The translations under genes were made by a program, and so were the position numbers. From contig DCKE01000008.1 in the NCBI GenBank assembly GCA_002320285.1, positions 1 to 29,628 of the forward strand: a stretch of 29,628 bases of DNA, given 5' to 3'. Positions 1 through 8,464 of this stretch are shown in pieces (positions within the stretch are counted from its first letter, which is position 1; the number at the start of each line of letters is the position of its first letter). A model generated the notes under the pieces. It had not been told where the DNA came from. It ran no database searches and worked only from the letters and a program-made list of their open reading frames with translations. This DNA comes from Flavobacteriaceae bacterium UBA1682. GTDB lineage: Bacteria > Bacteroidota > Bacteroidia > Flavobacteriales > Flavobacteriaceae.

Positions 1-1
1 T

Positions 2-541
2 TCGTACTTTAATGTGGATTTTGGGGCTTCTTATCAGTATTTTGAGTTTTATACGCACTTTACCGTTAAGAATGCAATGTCTAGTAAACGCGATATGTAT
101 ACGGATATCGAGAGTGATAATATGCGTAAGTTTTTATGGTCTGCGGGATATATGTTTGGAACGGAAAGTCGTAGTGGCTTTAGTTATGAACCGTCCTTTA
201 TGATTCAGTATACCGATGAGACCCGTGAAAAGTCTTTCGATATCAACATGAAAGTATATCAGAAATTAAACTTCGGACAGGTTTGGGGTGGGGTATCTTA
301 CCGCAGAAATTTGGAAGGAGCGGAATACATCGAAAAGGAGAGTATCTCCAAACAGCGCATGCAATACATCACACCGATTGTGGGTATAAATTATAAGAAT
401 TTTATGTTGGCATATACTTACAGCCATTTAACCGGGGATGTGAAATTTGGCAACGGTGGATTCCATCAGTTGACCATCGGGATCAATTTATTCTGTAAAC
501 CGGATAAATATGACTGTAATTGTCCCGCAGTTAATTTTTAA
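2..541 (+). CDS. PorP/SprF-family outer membrane protein, C-terminal part
   Basis: The frame is open at the left edge, so only about the last 179 residues are present and the start lies outside the window. Alternating aromatic/polar strands (for example FGASYQYFEFYTHF, VWGGVSYRR, MLAYTYSH), a late HQLTIGINLFC strand and a Cys-rich tail (KPDKYDCNCP) are typical of the PorP/SprF family. These are outer-membrane beta-barrels linked to type IX secretion and gliding in Bacteroidota, often adjacent to genes for large gliding or adhesin proteins. No partner gene is visible here because the upstream side is cut off. A strong hairpin terminator follows directly. The family call rests on the overall pattern and the tail; the specific partner is unknown. 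Confidence 0.72.
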   Translation, partial: SYFNVDFGASYQYFEFYTHFTVKNAMSSKRDMYTDIESDNMRKFLWSAGYMFGTESRSGFSYEPSFMIQYTDETREKSFDINMKVYQKLNFGQVWGGVSYRRNLEGAEYIEKESISKQRMQYITPIVGINYKNFMLAYTYSHLTGDVKFGNGGFHQLTIGINLFCKPDKYDCNCPAVNF

Positions 542-546
542 CTCAT

Positions 547-576
547 AAAAAATCCCGATATTTATCGGGATTTTTT
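547..576 (+). terminator. Rho-independent terminator after the PorP/SprF gene
   Basis: Ten-base inverted repeat AATCCCGATA / TATCGGGATT (551-560 with 563-572) with a 2-base centre, flanked by A-run and T-run, 10 bases after the stop codon. It separates the barrel gene from the following carbonic-anhydrase-like gene. Confidence 0.85.
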
Positions 577-588
577 AATTTATATATT

Positions 589-1098
589 ATGCTAATAAAA
601 GCAGTTAATGGAATATCACCTCAAATTGGGGAAGATTGTTATATAGCCGAAAATGCCACTATCGTTGGAGATGTTCGAATTGGTGAAAATTGTAGTATCT
701 GGTTTAATGCGGTATTAAGAGGGGATGTTAACTTTATTCAAATCGGAAATAAAGTAAATGTACAGGATGGGGCAGTTGTACATTGTACGTACCAAAAACA
801 CCCAACCATCATCGGAAACAATGTTTCGATAGGACACAATGCCATCGTACACGGATGTACGATACACGACAACGTTTTAATCGGTATGGGAGCAATTGTT
901 ATGGACAATTGTGTGGTGCATAGTAATACGATAATTGCTGCAGGTGCTGTAATTACACAAAACACGGTGGTTGAATCTGGGGCGATTTACGCCGGGGTAC
1001 CTGCTAAAAAGGTCAAAGACATCGATCAGTCGGATTTTGCAGGAGAAATAGAGCGTATATCGAATAATTACGTCATGTATTCAAGTTGGTTTAAATAA
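589..1098 (+). CDS. Gamma-carbonic-anhydrase-like hexapeptide-repeat protein
   Basis: A 169-residue left-handed beta-helix protein of the YrdA/PaaY/gamma-carbonic anhydrase family. Imperfect hexapeptide repeats run through most of the chain (IAENATIVGDVRIGENC, IGNNVSIGHNAIVHGC, and others) and it ends in the usual short C-terminal helix. The three expected metal-ligand histidines are visible as His65 (VVHC), His83 (IGHN) and His88 (IVHG), spaced as in the family. Members are cytoplasmic trimers; some hydrate CO2, others have no proven activity, so the substrate is uncertain. The ATG at 589 opens directly before the conserved first strand. It is a single-gene unit between two hairpin terminators. 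Confidence 0.9.
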   Translation: MLIKAVNGISPQIGEDCYIAENATIVGDVRIGENCSIWFNAVLRGDVNFIQIGNKVNVQDGAVVHCTYQKHPTIIGNNVSIGHNAIVHGCTIHDNVLIGMGAIVMDNCVVHSNTIIAAGAVITQNTVVESGAIYAGVPAKKVKDIDQSDFAGEIERISNNYVMYSSWFK

Positions 1099-1116
1099 AG
1101 ATCGAAACATAATGTA

Positions 1117-1154
1117 AAAAAAGGGATGATACTAGCTAGTATCATCCCTTTTTT
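1117..1154. terminator. Bidirectional terminator between convergent genes
   Basis: A perfect 19-base palindrome arm (1117-1135 with 1136-1154) carrying AAGGGATGATACTAG and its complement. A-run and T-run flanks suit termination in both directions, for the carbonic-anhydrase-like gene (ending 1098) and the leftward lipoprotein gene (ending 1236). Confidence 0.88.
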
Positions 1155-1235
1155 AGTAGATAAAGATTGTAGTGTCTGTCGATTTTCTTGAACAATTGAA
1201 TTAGTTGAAATTATTAGAAAACTAATCGTTGATTT

Positions 1236-2075
1236 TTAATAGTGCGAAAACCGCAACTGATATTCACTAGCTGCATTTACCAATTGAAACGTACCTTGGA
1301 TATTTGGATTGGCAAATTTTTGATTGGGAAGATAGCCGGATTTCATATAAACTATTTTCTTATTAGTAAAGGTCAGTGCATTCACACCATAAGCGCAAAA
1401 TTGAAAAGTAAATCCACCTATATTGCCTTGCATAACCGGGGTTAAAGGTTGGGGAAGTGGTATGGTATTAGGTATTTGGTTTGGATTGTTAAATAGGGCT
1501 AGTCCTTTGTATGTCGTTTGACTTGCAGGTTTAAAAAGGACAAAGGCTACTTTGTATTGCATTAGAAAGGGATCTCCTGTTCCTATAAAATTGTATTTTG
1601 ACCAAAATTTAGGTTCATTATTGTCTAAATATAAATGACCAAATTCGTGCCTTGGGGACTGCGGATTACCCTCGGTAAATAGAGCATCAAGAAATTCAAA
1701 TCCGACCATTCCACCAATTGGTGCTGTGGAGGAAGTATTTGCTGCAGTTGTTGTAGTAAATGGCTGTGTACAAGGCTGAAGGGGGATATAGAATTCGTTA
1801 TCGGGATAGATGGTGTAATTTTGCTCCATTACTTGTAAAGGTATGGTTCCGTTAACAAAATTATTTGTATTGTCTACATATGCCGGTAATATAATAAACT
1901 TAAAATTGATGGGCTCACCAGTATTGTTTTCGATACGCCATGTTTTATTGGCGTCGGTACAAATGTCTCCAGGAGCAGCCACTTTTTTTTCCAGCTGTAA
2001 ATTCGTGCTTTGTGTCTCGTCATTCGAACAAGAAAATAATAGCAACATGGGTAATAGTAACAGGGTCTTCCTCAT
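1236..2075 (-). CDS. Hypothetical lipoprotein
   Basis: A 279-residue predicted lipoprotein I do not recognise. It starts with a lipoprotein signal (hydrophobic residues 4-14, lipobox LFSC with Cys16). The rest looks beta-rich and neutral, with a Thr-rich patch near 106-113 and no membrane segment. A sequence HEFGH at residues 143-147 matches the HExxH zinc-protease pattern, but it is preceded by Pro-Arg and followed by a strand-like LYLDNN, so I do not call a protease. It lies alone, 295 bases from murI. That upstream gap is AT-rich with a weak -7-like TATATTTA (complement of 2106-2113). Probably anchored to the periplasmic or outer face of the envelope. Confidence 0.75.
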   Translation of the reverse strand: MRKTLLLLPMLLLFSCSNDETQSTNLQLEKKVAAPGDICTDANKTWRIENNTGEPINFKFIILPAYVDNTNNFVNGTIPLQVMEQNYTIYPDNEFYIPLQPCTQPFTTTTAANTSSTAPIGGMVGFEFLDALFTEGNPQSPRHEFGHLYLDNNEPKFWSKYNFIGTGDPFLMQYKVAFVLFKPASQTTYKGLALFNNPNQIPNTIPLPQPLTPVMQGNIGGFTFQFCAYGVNALTFTNKKIVYMKSGYLPNQKFANPNIQGTFQLVNAASEYQLRFSHY

Positions 2076-2370
2076 TTTTGATAAATTTTATTATTAATAC
2101 TATGTTAAATATAGTGAAAATAAATTATTAAAAAATCAAAAAAAGGCCCTGTATTTTGTGTTATTAGCCAGAAAGGGTAGTTTAGGTTTTTTTTTTAGCT
2201 ACCTCTTGAAATTTAAACGCTTTTATGTCTTGACTGCGGTTATGTATATCCAGGATCTTATTTACATGTATTTCATGTATAAAAAGAAGGTTTAAAGTAC
2301 AACAGTAAAAATTGTCGGTTAAAATTTCTCAATAAAATACCTCCGTTTTTTGCTTACCATTTCGGGAAGA

Positions 2371-3150
2371 TTAAAAATCTAAAAAGTGTACTTGAGATTG
2401 ATCTCGGACAAACATTTTTAACACTTCAACATCTTTGTTGGTGTAAAAGACGTGTTTGCCACGTTCAGGGTTAGTATTGAGTAAGTTTTTCTCCAGTAAT
2501 ATCTTTTGGGTTTGTTTGGCTACTGCTAAACCGGAGTCTATGATAGTAATGCTGTCGGGTAGTATCTTTTTTATTTTGGCGATCAAATAGGGGTAATGGG
2601 TACAGCCCAATACTAACGTATCGATTCCCTTTTCGATCATCGGATGCAAATACTGTTTCAGTAATAAGTCCATCTCCGGATGATCAATTTTTCCGTCTTC
2701 TATTAATTTGACCAAACCATATCCAATTTGTTCCACAATAACAATATCAGAATATTTTTTAACGGTATTGGAAAACAGTTCGCTCGTAATTGTTCCCTTG
2801 GTTGCTAAAACGCCAATTACAGCCGTTTTAGTCAACAAAGTGGCAGGTTTGATGGCTGGTTCTATACCGATAATTGGAACGTCGTATTTCGAACGTAGTT
2901 CCGTTATTGCATTAGTGGTTGCAGTATTGCAAGCCACGATAATGAGCTTGCAATTTTGAGACAGTAGGTAATCGATGTTTTTATAAGACAGTTCAATGAT
3001 CTGTTGTTTAGATCGCTGCCCATAGGGGGCGTTTTTACTGTCTGCTAAATAAATGGTATTCTCGCTGGGAAGAAGTTTGTTAACCTCTGTACAAATTGAT
3101 GTTCCGCCAATTCCAGAATCAAATAATCCTATAGGTTTTGTGTTGTCCAT
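2371..3150 (-). CDS. murI: Glutamate racemase
   Basis: Converts L-glutamate to D-glutamate for peptidoglycan synthesis in the cytoplasm. The chain opens with the family signature IGLFDSGIGGTSI (Asp11, Ser12). Both catalytic cysteines are present: Cys74 in VACNTATTN and Cys183 in LGCTHYPYL, next to His185. The reading frame extends upstream to 3177, but that extension lies in the terminator of the preceding gene, so I start at ATG 3148-3150, giving 259 residues, normal for MurI. It follows the ompH genes in the same direction with a hairpin terminator between, so it may rely on read-through or its own weak promoter. Confidence 0.95.
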   Translation of the reverse strand: MDNTKPIGLFDSGIGGTSICTEVNKLLPSENTIYLADSKNAPYGQRSKQQIIELSYKNIDYLLSQNCKLIIVACNTATTNAITELRSKYDVPIIGIEPAIKPATLLTKTAVIGVLATKGTITSELFSNTVKKYSDIVIVEQIGYGLVKLIEDGKIDHPEMDLLLKQYLHPMIEKGIDTLVLGCTHYPYLIAKIKKILPDSITIIDSGLAVAKQTQKILLEKNLLNTNPERGKHVFYTNKDVEVLKMFVRDQSQVHFLDF

Positions 3151-3160
3151 AGACAAATAT

Positions 3161-3190
3161 AAAAAAAAACTGCTCACTATTGTGAGCAGT
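3161..3190 (-). terminator. Terminator after the OmpH/Skp gene
   Basis: Hairpin ACTGCTCAC / GTGAGCAGT (3169-3177 with 3182-3190), followed on the minus strand by a run of T (3168 back to 3160). It ends the bamA-ompH operon just before murI. Confidence 0.82.
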
Positions 3191-3215
3191 TTATATAGTT
3201 TAATAAGAATTTGTA

Positions 3216-3731
3216 TTACTTAATACCCAAGTCTTTTTTAACGTCATCTAATAAGTTTGGTCCATCAGCCATAATTACTCCAGATCCAATTGAAGAGTCT
3301 AAAACATATTCAAAACCTTTAGCACGAGCTACTTTTTGAATACTTAATCTTGTTTTTTCAAAAATAGGTTTTGTTAAATCAACTTGTTTCTTTTGGATGT
3401 CCTGTTGAGCTGTAGTTTGAAACTGTTGAATTCTTTGTTGAATACTCTCCAGTTCATCAATACGAGTCTTGTTGATAGCGTCGCTAGCAGTAGCAGATTC
3501 GTCTTGATATTTTTTCATTTTGTTTTGATATTCAGTGATCATATTTCCATAATCCTTTTCATAGCCTTCACTAAGTTTTTTCAACGTAGCATCAGCATTC
3601 TTCATATCTGGCATTTGAGCCATTAATTCTTGAACGTCAATATGGGCAGTTTTTGATTGAGCCATAACGTTAGTTTGGCTTACTCCAAAAAATACAACCG
3701 CTGCAATTAATAAAGATTTCATTTTTTTCAT
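3216..3731 (-). CDS. OmpH/Skp-family periplasmic chaperone
   Basis: A 171-residue secreted protein with a signal peptide ending near VMAQS. The mature part has the Skp/OmpH layout: a short strand (AHIDVQELMAQMP), two long charged helices forming a coiled-coil tentacle (about residues 45-120), and a closing strand segment (AKGFEYVLDSS). Skp-like proteins are trimeric holdases that carry unfolded outer-membrane proteins across the periplasm to BAM. It lies 42 bases downstream of a longer paralogue and in the same leftward run as bamA. Starts at 3731 and 3722 (the fourth residue) are both possible. Confidence 0.9.
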   Translation of the reverse strand: MKKMKSLLIAAVVFFGVSQTNVMAQSKTAHIDVQELMAQMPDMKNADATLKKLSEGYEKDYGNMITEYQNKMKKYQDESATASDAINKTRIDELESIQQRIQQFQTTAQQDIQKKQVDLTKPIFEKTRLSIQKVARAKGFEYVLDSSIGSGVIMADGPNLLDDVKKDLGIK

Positions 3732-3773
3732 TTTTTTTCGATTTTGGATTTTTATTATATAATTTATTTTGGT

Positions 3774-5030
3774 TTATTTCATGCTATTTTTTAGCATTTC
3801 TTCTCGAGCTTTTTTAGCGTCTTCTTGTTGTTGTTGTGTTCGTAACCTTTTTTCTTCTTGCATCTTTCGCGATGCCTCTATAGCTGCTTTGCGCTCTTCA
3901 AGGGCAATTTCCTTTTTGCGATTGATCTCTTGCTGGATTTTTTCTTGTTGTTGTTTACGTTCTTCAACAAGTTGGCCCATGTCAACTTTGTTTTTATTTC
4001 CAGATTTATTTAATGCTTCTTGTTCTCGTTGTTTTTTTAAATCGTCGAGTGCTTTCTGCTTTTTATCATTCTCTTCAGCGATTTTCACTTTTTGATCTTC
4101 AATTTCCTTTAATCGCTCTTGCTGAAGGCGTTTGCGTTGCTCGTCCGCTAAGGCTTTTTGCTCAGCAATCGCTTGCTGTTTTTCTTCCATTTCCGCTTTA
4201 CGTGCAGCAATTTCCTGTTGACGTTGTTCAGCTAAATCCAATTGTTTTTGTTTTAATGCTGCTGCGTCATTTTTTTGTTGCTCTTTCATGAGCGCTAAAT
4301 TTTCAGCCAGTTCTTCTTCTTTAGATTTGGCAACGCTTTGTTCAGGCTGCTTAGTCTCTTCGGTTTTAGGCGTTTTCTTCGTTTCTTCAAACTCTTGTTT
4401 TCGTCGAGCTTGTTCATCGCGCTTTTCTCTTCGCAAGTCTGCTTGATCCTGCACTTTGTCCATCTCTTCTAATACAGCGACCTCTTTACTTGTAAGATTC
4501 TGTCTTTTCTTGGCTCTGGCCAACCGCTGTATTACTTGTTCGCTAATATCGTGCCGTTTTGTTGCAAATAACATCGTCGACTCGGTTCCTTTGTCCAAAA
4601 CATAGTCAAATCTCTTGGCATCTGCAATTTCTTGAATCACTGTAAAGACTTGATCTTGTATTGGTTTAACCAGCATTATTTTTTGAGTAATCAGGTCGCC
4701 GTTGGCCCCAAATTTTTTTTGCTGAAACTCTAACAACTCATTTTCTAAAAGTGTCACGTTTTCTTCTCTTTCCTCAATAAGCTCTCGAGTCAGTAAGGTA
4801 CGTTCTGCGCTAAGATTGTCTTTAATCTTTTTAATTTCCGCTTTTTTGGCATCGACTTCTTTTTTCCAAACGGCCGCTTTCTGTTCTAATTGATTATTTG
4901 CTTCAATATACTCGGGTGTTTTTTTGAGTATGTATTCCATATCAATATAGGCAACACGGACACTAGCTCCTTGGGCATAAATACCGAAAGAAGTCAAAAC
5001 AGTCGCGATTGAAGCAAATAATAATTTCAT
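3774..5030 (-). CDS. OmpH/Skp-family protein with long C-terminal coiled coil
   Basis: A 418-residue paralogue of the next gene. Residues 1-20 are a signal peptide (ending IYAQG). Residues about 23-170 form the OmpH/Skp domain (VAYIDMEYILKKTPEY; helices; KRFDYVLDKGTES). Residues about 180-418 are almost purely charged Gln/Glu/Lys/Arg helix with heptad character (for example KQQAIAEQKALADEQRKR), about twice the length of a typical Skp. Encoded 31 bases after bamA, it probably also works as a periplasmic chaperone for barrel assembly. The extension might reach peptidoglycan or bind a partner, but no motif shows this. The Skp-domain call is firm; the role of the tail is unknown. Confidence 0.88.
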   Translation of the reverse strand: MKLLFASIATVLTSFGIYAQGASVRVAYIDMEYILKKTPEYIEANNQLEQKAAVWKKEVDAKKAEIKKIKDNLSAERTLLTRELIEEREENVTLLENELLEFQQKKFGANGDLITQKIMLVKPIQDQVFTVIQEIADAKRFDYVLDKGTESTMLFATKRHDISEQVIQRLARAKKRQNLTSKEVAVLEEMDKVQDQADLRREKRDEQARRKQEFEETKKTPKTEETKQPEQSVAKSKEEELAENLALMKEQQKNDAAALKQKQLDLAEQRQQEIAARKAEMEEKQQAIAEQKALADEQRKRLQQERLKEIEDQKVKIAEENDKKQKALDDLKKQREQEALNKSGNKNKVDMGQLVEERKQQQEKIQQEINRKKEIALEERKAAIEASRKMQEEKRLRTQQQQEDAKKAREEMLKNSMK

Positions 5031-5061
5031 ATTTTGTTTGTTTAGTTATACTATATATAAA

Positions 5062-7716
5062 CTAAAACTGCTGTCCCAAGATAAAGTGAGGTTGCCATCC
5101 ACTTTTTTGTATTGCTCCTGGAGGTGCATCAAATCCATATCCATAATCAAATCCTAACATTCCAAACATCGGCATAAATACGCGTACACCTAATCCTGCA
5201 GAACGTTGCATTTTAAATGGATTATAATTTTTAAATGTATCAAAATTGGCTCCTGCTTCAGCAAAAGTTAATAAAAATACAGAGGCACTTGGTTTTAGTG
5301 TAATAGGATAACGTAGTTCCAGGGAGAATTTATTGTATACCGTACCACCAATTGACTCTCCAAATTCATTTACTGGAGTAAGTGTTTGATTTTCATATCC
5401 TCTTAACTGTATAATTTCTCTACCATCCATAGAGAAGTTGGCCATTCCATCACCTCCCATATAAAAGCGTTCAAAAGGAACTAAACCTCTATTTTGATTA
5501 TAGGCTCCTAAGAATCCAAATTCTGCTACAGAACGCAAGACTAATTTACCATATAATGTGGTATACCAATCACCTTTGAATTTAATTTTATAGTATTCCA
5601 ACCAGTTGAATTTTTTCTGGTCGATTTTTTCTTGATTTGGAGCTGCATCCTGATAGTTCGCTACAGGTTCTCCTTTTGCATTTAAGTAGGATCCGACAGG
5701 GATATCTGCACCATTTGGCGCTTTCATCGGTTCTGTAGTACGGATCTTATATTCTTCAAGGTCCTTTAACTTAGCATAATCTATTTTGTTGAATAGAGAG
5801 TATGGAGGCGTAAATTTGGCACTTACACTAAATTCCGAACCGAAGGTTGGGAAAATCGGATCCATTCCTCTATTGTCTCTTTTAAGCTCTACCGTATACG
5901 TAAGGTTTCTCGATGAACCATCTCCAAATGTAAACAATCCAGTACGGTAATTATTCAAATCATAATATTGGAAACTCACCGTATTGTACAACGTAAAATA
6001 ATCATCAGGAGCGGCTAATTGCTTTCCAACTCCTAAAGATATTGTAGTTATATTAAAACTCTGATCACGGGTAACATCTCTGGTGTTGTAATTGTATAAA
6101 AACTGTTTACTATATGCAAGTGATCCATAGAAACTGATTGGTTTTTTACCACCTAACCACGGTTCAGAGAAACTTAAACTATAGGTTTGGTAGTAAGAAC
6201 TTCCCTGTAAACGCAAAGCCATTTTTTGACCATCTCCCATTGGAAAAGGTTTATAAGCGTCCTTGTTGAAAATATTTCTAATCGAGAAGTTATTAAATGA
6301 CAATCCTAAGGTTCCGATAAAACCACCTCCACCGTATCCACCTTGTAATTCTACTTGGCTAGATCCTTTTTCAACAACCTGCCAGTCAACATCTACCGTT
6401 CCTGAATTAGGATCTGCATTTTTAATATCTGGATTTATTGCTTGTGCGTCAAATATTTGCAATTGACCCAAACGACGCATGGTTTCCATTACAGTAGCCT
6501 TGCTCCAAGTTTGACCTGGTCGGGTTTTTAAATCTCTATAGATAACGTGGTCATGAGTTTTCTCATTTCCTGATACAGTTATATTATTGAATTTTGCAAT
6601 GGGACCTTCGATAATTCTGATTTCAAAATCAATAGTATCATTGGCTGTTCTAACTTCTATAGGATTGATCCTCGAAAACAAATAACCATTATTCTGATAT
6701 TGATTGGTAATATCAAACGCATCGGGATTCGATTTGTCGGCTATTCTCTTTTCTAATAAGGTTCCGTTATAAACTTCACCTTTCTCAATTCCTAAAATTC
6801 TATTTAATTGAGCATTTGTATAAACGGTATTTCCTAAATAACGAATGTCTCCAAAATAATATTTTCGACCTTCAACAATATTCATGTCGATTGCGATTCG
6901 GTTGTTCTTTGGGTTGTATACCGTAGTATCCATTGTTATACGAGCATCTCGATAACCTTTTTCCTTATATTTTTCGACAATTTTACCTAAATCTTCTTGG
7001 TATTTATCTTTGATAAATTTGGAGGATTTTAAAATTCTCATCGGGTTAAGAGGGCTTCTTTCTTTAGTCTCTTTCATGGCCTTTTTCAAGTTGGCATCGG
7101 TTAAATGCTCATTGCCATGGAATTGGATTTTAGAAACTTTTACTTTGCTGCCCCTATCAACGTTTAAAACCATATTTACTGTATTACCAGTTGAGTCCGG
7201 AATGGTGTTGATATTGACTTTAGTGTTGTAAAAACCGTCTTTTTTGTATTTGTTTAAAACATAATTACGCGTAGTGGTAATCAGGTTTTCGTTGACGATC
7301 TTTCCTTTGGTTAGTTTGCTTTCTTTTAGAACACTTGCCGCTTTTCCTTTGCGTAAACCTTTTACTTTAACCTCATTTAGACGAGGTAATTCGTTTAAAT
7401 TTAGTTCTAAATTGATGGTGTCTCCTACGATCGATTTTTCGTAAACATTGATGTCGCTAAAGAAACCAAGTTTCCATAATTTTTTTACAGCATCAGAGAT
7501 TTCTTCTCCGGGGATTGTAATGGATTGTCCTTTGCTTAATCCAGCGAAAGTAACCACTGTATGCGAATTGTAATTCACTTTTCCCGACACTTCTACATCC
7601 CCTAGGATATAGTGCTTTGGTGCATTTGTTATAGAAATGCTATCTTGAGCGTTTGAGGTAGCACTGAAACTAACAACAAAAAGTGCAAAAAGAGTCTTGA
7701 TACCTTTTTGAAACAT
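5062..7716 (-). CDS. bamA: Outer membrane protein assembly factor BamA
   Basis: An Omp85-family barrel insertase of about 884 residues, normal for Bacteroidota. The N-terminus is a signal peptide (MFQKGIKTLFALFVV...SNAQ), then five POTRA-type repeats (for example VKVSKIQFHGNEHLTDANLKKA and FNNITVSGNEKTHDHVIYRD), then a 16-strand barrel. The conserved loop-6 motif appears as LRGYENQTL, and the chain ends in aromatic Phe (FILGQQF), the usual barrel signal. An in-frame start at 7752 would overlap uppS by 29 bases and place charged residues before the signal peptide, so I choose ATG 7714-7716, 7 bases after uppS. It is encoded together with its likely chaperones. Confidence 0.95.
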   Translation of the reverse strand: MFQKGIKTLFALFVVSFSATSNAQDSISITNAPKHYILGDVEVSGKVNYNSHTVVTFAGLSKGQSITIPGEEISDAVKKLWKLGFFSDINVYEKSIVGDTINLELNLNELPRLNEVKVKGLRKGKAASVLKESKLTKGKIVNENLITTTRNYVLNKYKKDGFYNTKVNINTIPDSTGNTVNMVLNVDRGSKVKVSKIQFHGNEHLTDANLKKAMKETKERSPLNPMRILKSSKFIKDKYQEDLGKIVEKYKEKGYRDARITMDTTVYNPKNNRIAIDMNIVEGRKYYFGDIRYLGNTVYTNAQLNRILGIEKGEVYNGTLLEKRIADKSNPDAFDITNQYQNNGYLFSRINPIEVRTANDTIDFEIRIIEGPIAKFNNITVSGNEKTHDHVIYRDLKTRPGQTWSKATVMETMRRLGQLQIFDAQAINPDIKNADPNSGTVDVDWQVVEKGSSQVELQGGYGGGGFIGTLGLSFNNFSIRNIFNKDAYKPFPMGDGQKMALRLQGSSYYQTYSLSFSEPWLGGKKPISFYGSLAYSKQFLYNYNTRDVTRDQSFNITTISLGVGKQLAAPDDYFTLYNTVSFQYYDLNNYRTGLFTFGDGSSRNLTYTVELKRDNRGMDPIFPTFGSEFSVSAKFTPPYSLFNKIDYAKLKDLEEYKIRTTEPMKAPNGADIPVGSYLNAKGEPVANYQDAAPNQEKIDQKKFNWLEYYKIKFKGDWYTTLYGKLVLRSVAEFGFLGAYNQNRGLVPFERFYMGGDGMANFSMDGREIIQLRGYENQTLTPVNEFGESIGGTVYNKFSLELRYPITLKPSASVFLLTFAEAGANFDTFKNYNPFKMQRSAGLGVRVFMPMFGMLGFDYGYGFDAPPGAIQKSGWQPHFILGQQF

Positions 7717-7723
7717 TATAGTA

Positions 7724-8464
7724 TTATTTAATTTGTTCACTTGTTTTTCCAAATCTTCGTTCTCTATTCTGATAACTTAGCAGTGCTTGACAAAGGTGAT
7801 CTTGGGTAAAATCAGGCCAAAGCACTTCTGTAAAATAAAACTCAGCGTATGCAATTTGCCAAAGTAAGAAATTGCTGATACGCTGTTCGCCGCTTGTCCT
7901 AATGACAAGGTCTACATCCGGTAAATTATGCGTGTAAAGATGCTCATTAATAATTGATTCATCAATATTGGCTATTGAAATTATATTATTTTTAACTTTC
8001 TGACATATTTGCTTGGTTGCATTGATTATTTCTTCTCTTGCTCCATAGCTTAAAGCCAATGTCAGTGTCATTCTACTGTTGTTTTTAGTTTTGTCAATTA
8101 CCTCATTAAGCTCTTTTTGAACTGAATGGGGAAGACTCGCTAAATTGCCAATAGCATTGAGCGCGATTTCATGTTTAATAAATGTCTTAAGCTCTCGCTT
8201 TAGAGACTTGACTAATAGTTTCATTAAGGAATCTACCTCAAGCTTGGGTCTGTTCCAATTTTCAGTTGAAAAAGCGTATAACGTAAGATTTTTAATTCCC
8301 AATTTAGTACAGGTTTCTACAGTCGTACGAACGCTTTTAGCTCCATTCTCGTGACCGATTATTCTCAGGAAACCTTTTTGCTTAGCCCATCTACCGTTTC
8401 CATCCATAATAATGGCTAGGTGGTTGGGTAGTGATTCGGGATTTAGTTGTTCAATCAAATTCAT
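7724..8464 (-). CDS. uppS: Isoprenyl transferase (undecaprenyl diphosphate synthase)
   Basis: A cytoplasmic cis-prenyltransferase that condenses isopentenyl diphosphate units to make the C55 carrier lipid for peptidoglycan and O-antigen. Signature motifs are clear: HLAIIMDGNGRWAKQ with catalytic Asp21, STENWNRP, and the late RTSGEQRISNFLLWQ plus ARTEF-like AYAEFYFTEVLWPDF. Length is 246 residues from the chosen start, normal for the family. A start at 8482 is possible, but ATG 8462-8464 shares its A with the stop of the upstream gene (TAATG), which indicates translational coupling. bamA follows after 7 bases. Confidence 0.95.
   Translation of the reverse strand: MNLIEQLNPESLPNHLAIIMDGNGRWAKQKGFLRIIGHENGAKSVRTTVETCTKLGIKNLTLYAFSTENWNRPKLEVDSLMKLLVKSLKRELKTFIKHEIALNAIGNLASLPHSVQKELNEVIDKTKNNSRMTLTLALSYGAREEIINATKQICQKVKNNIISIANIDESIINEHLYTHNLPDVDLVIRTSGEQRISNFLLWQIAYAEFYFTEVLWPDFTQDHLCQALLSYQNRERRFGKTSEQIK

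Noticed and set aside
3151..3177. Extended start of murI at 3177
   Set aside because: The extension lies in the terminator hairpin of the preceding gene, and the family signature begins right after the ATG at 3150.
7717..7752. Extended start of bamA overlapping uppS
   Set aside because: It would put charged residues before the signal peptide. The start at 7716 gives a normal signal peptide and a 7-base gap.
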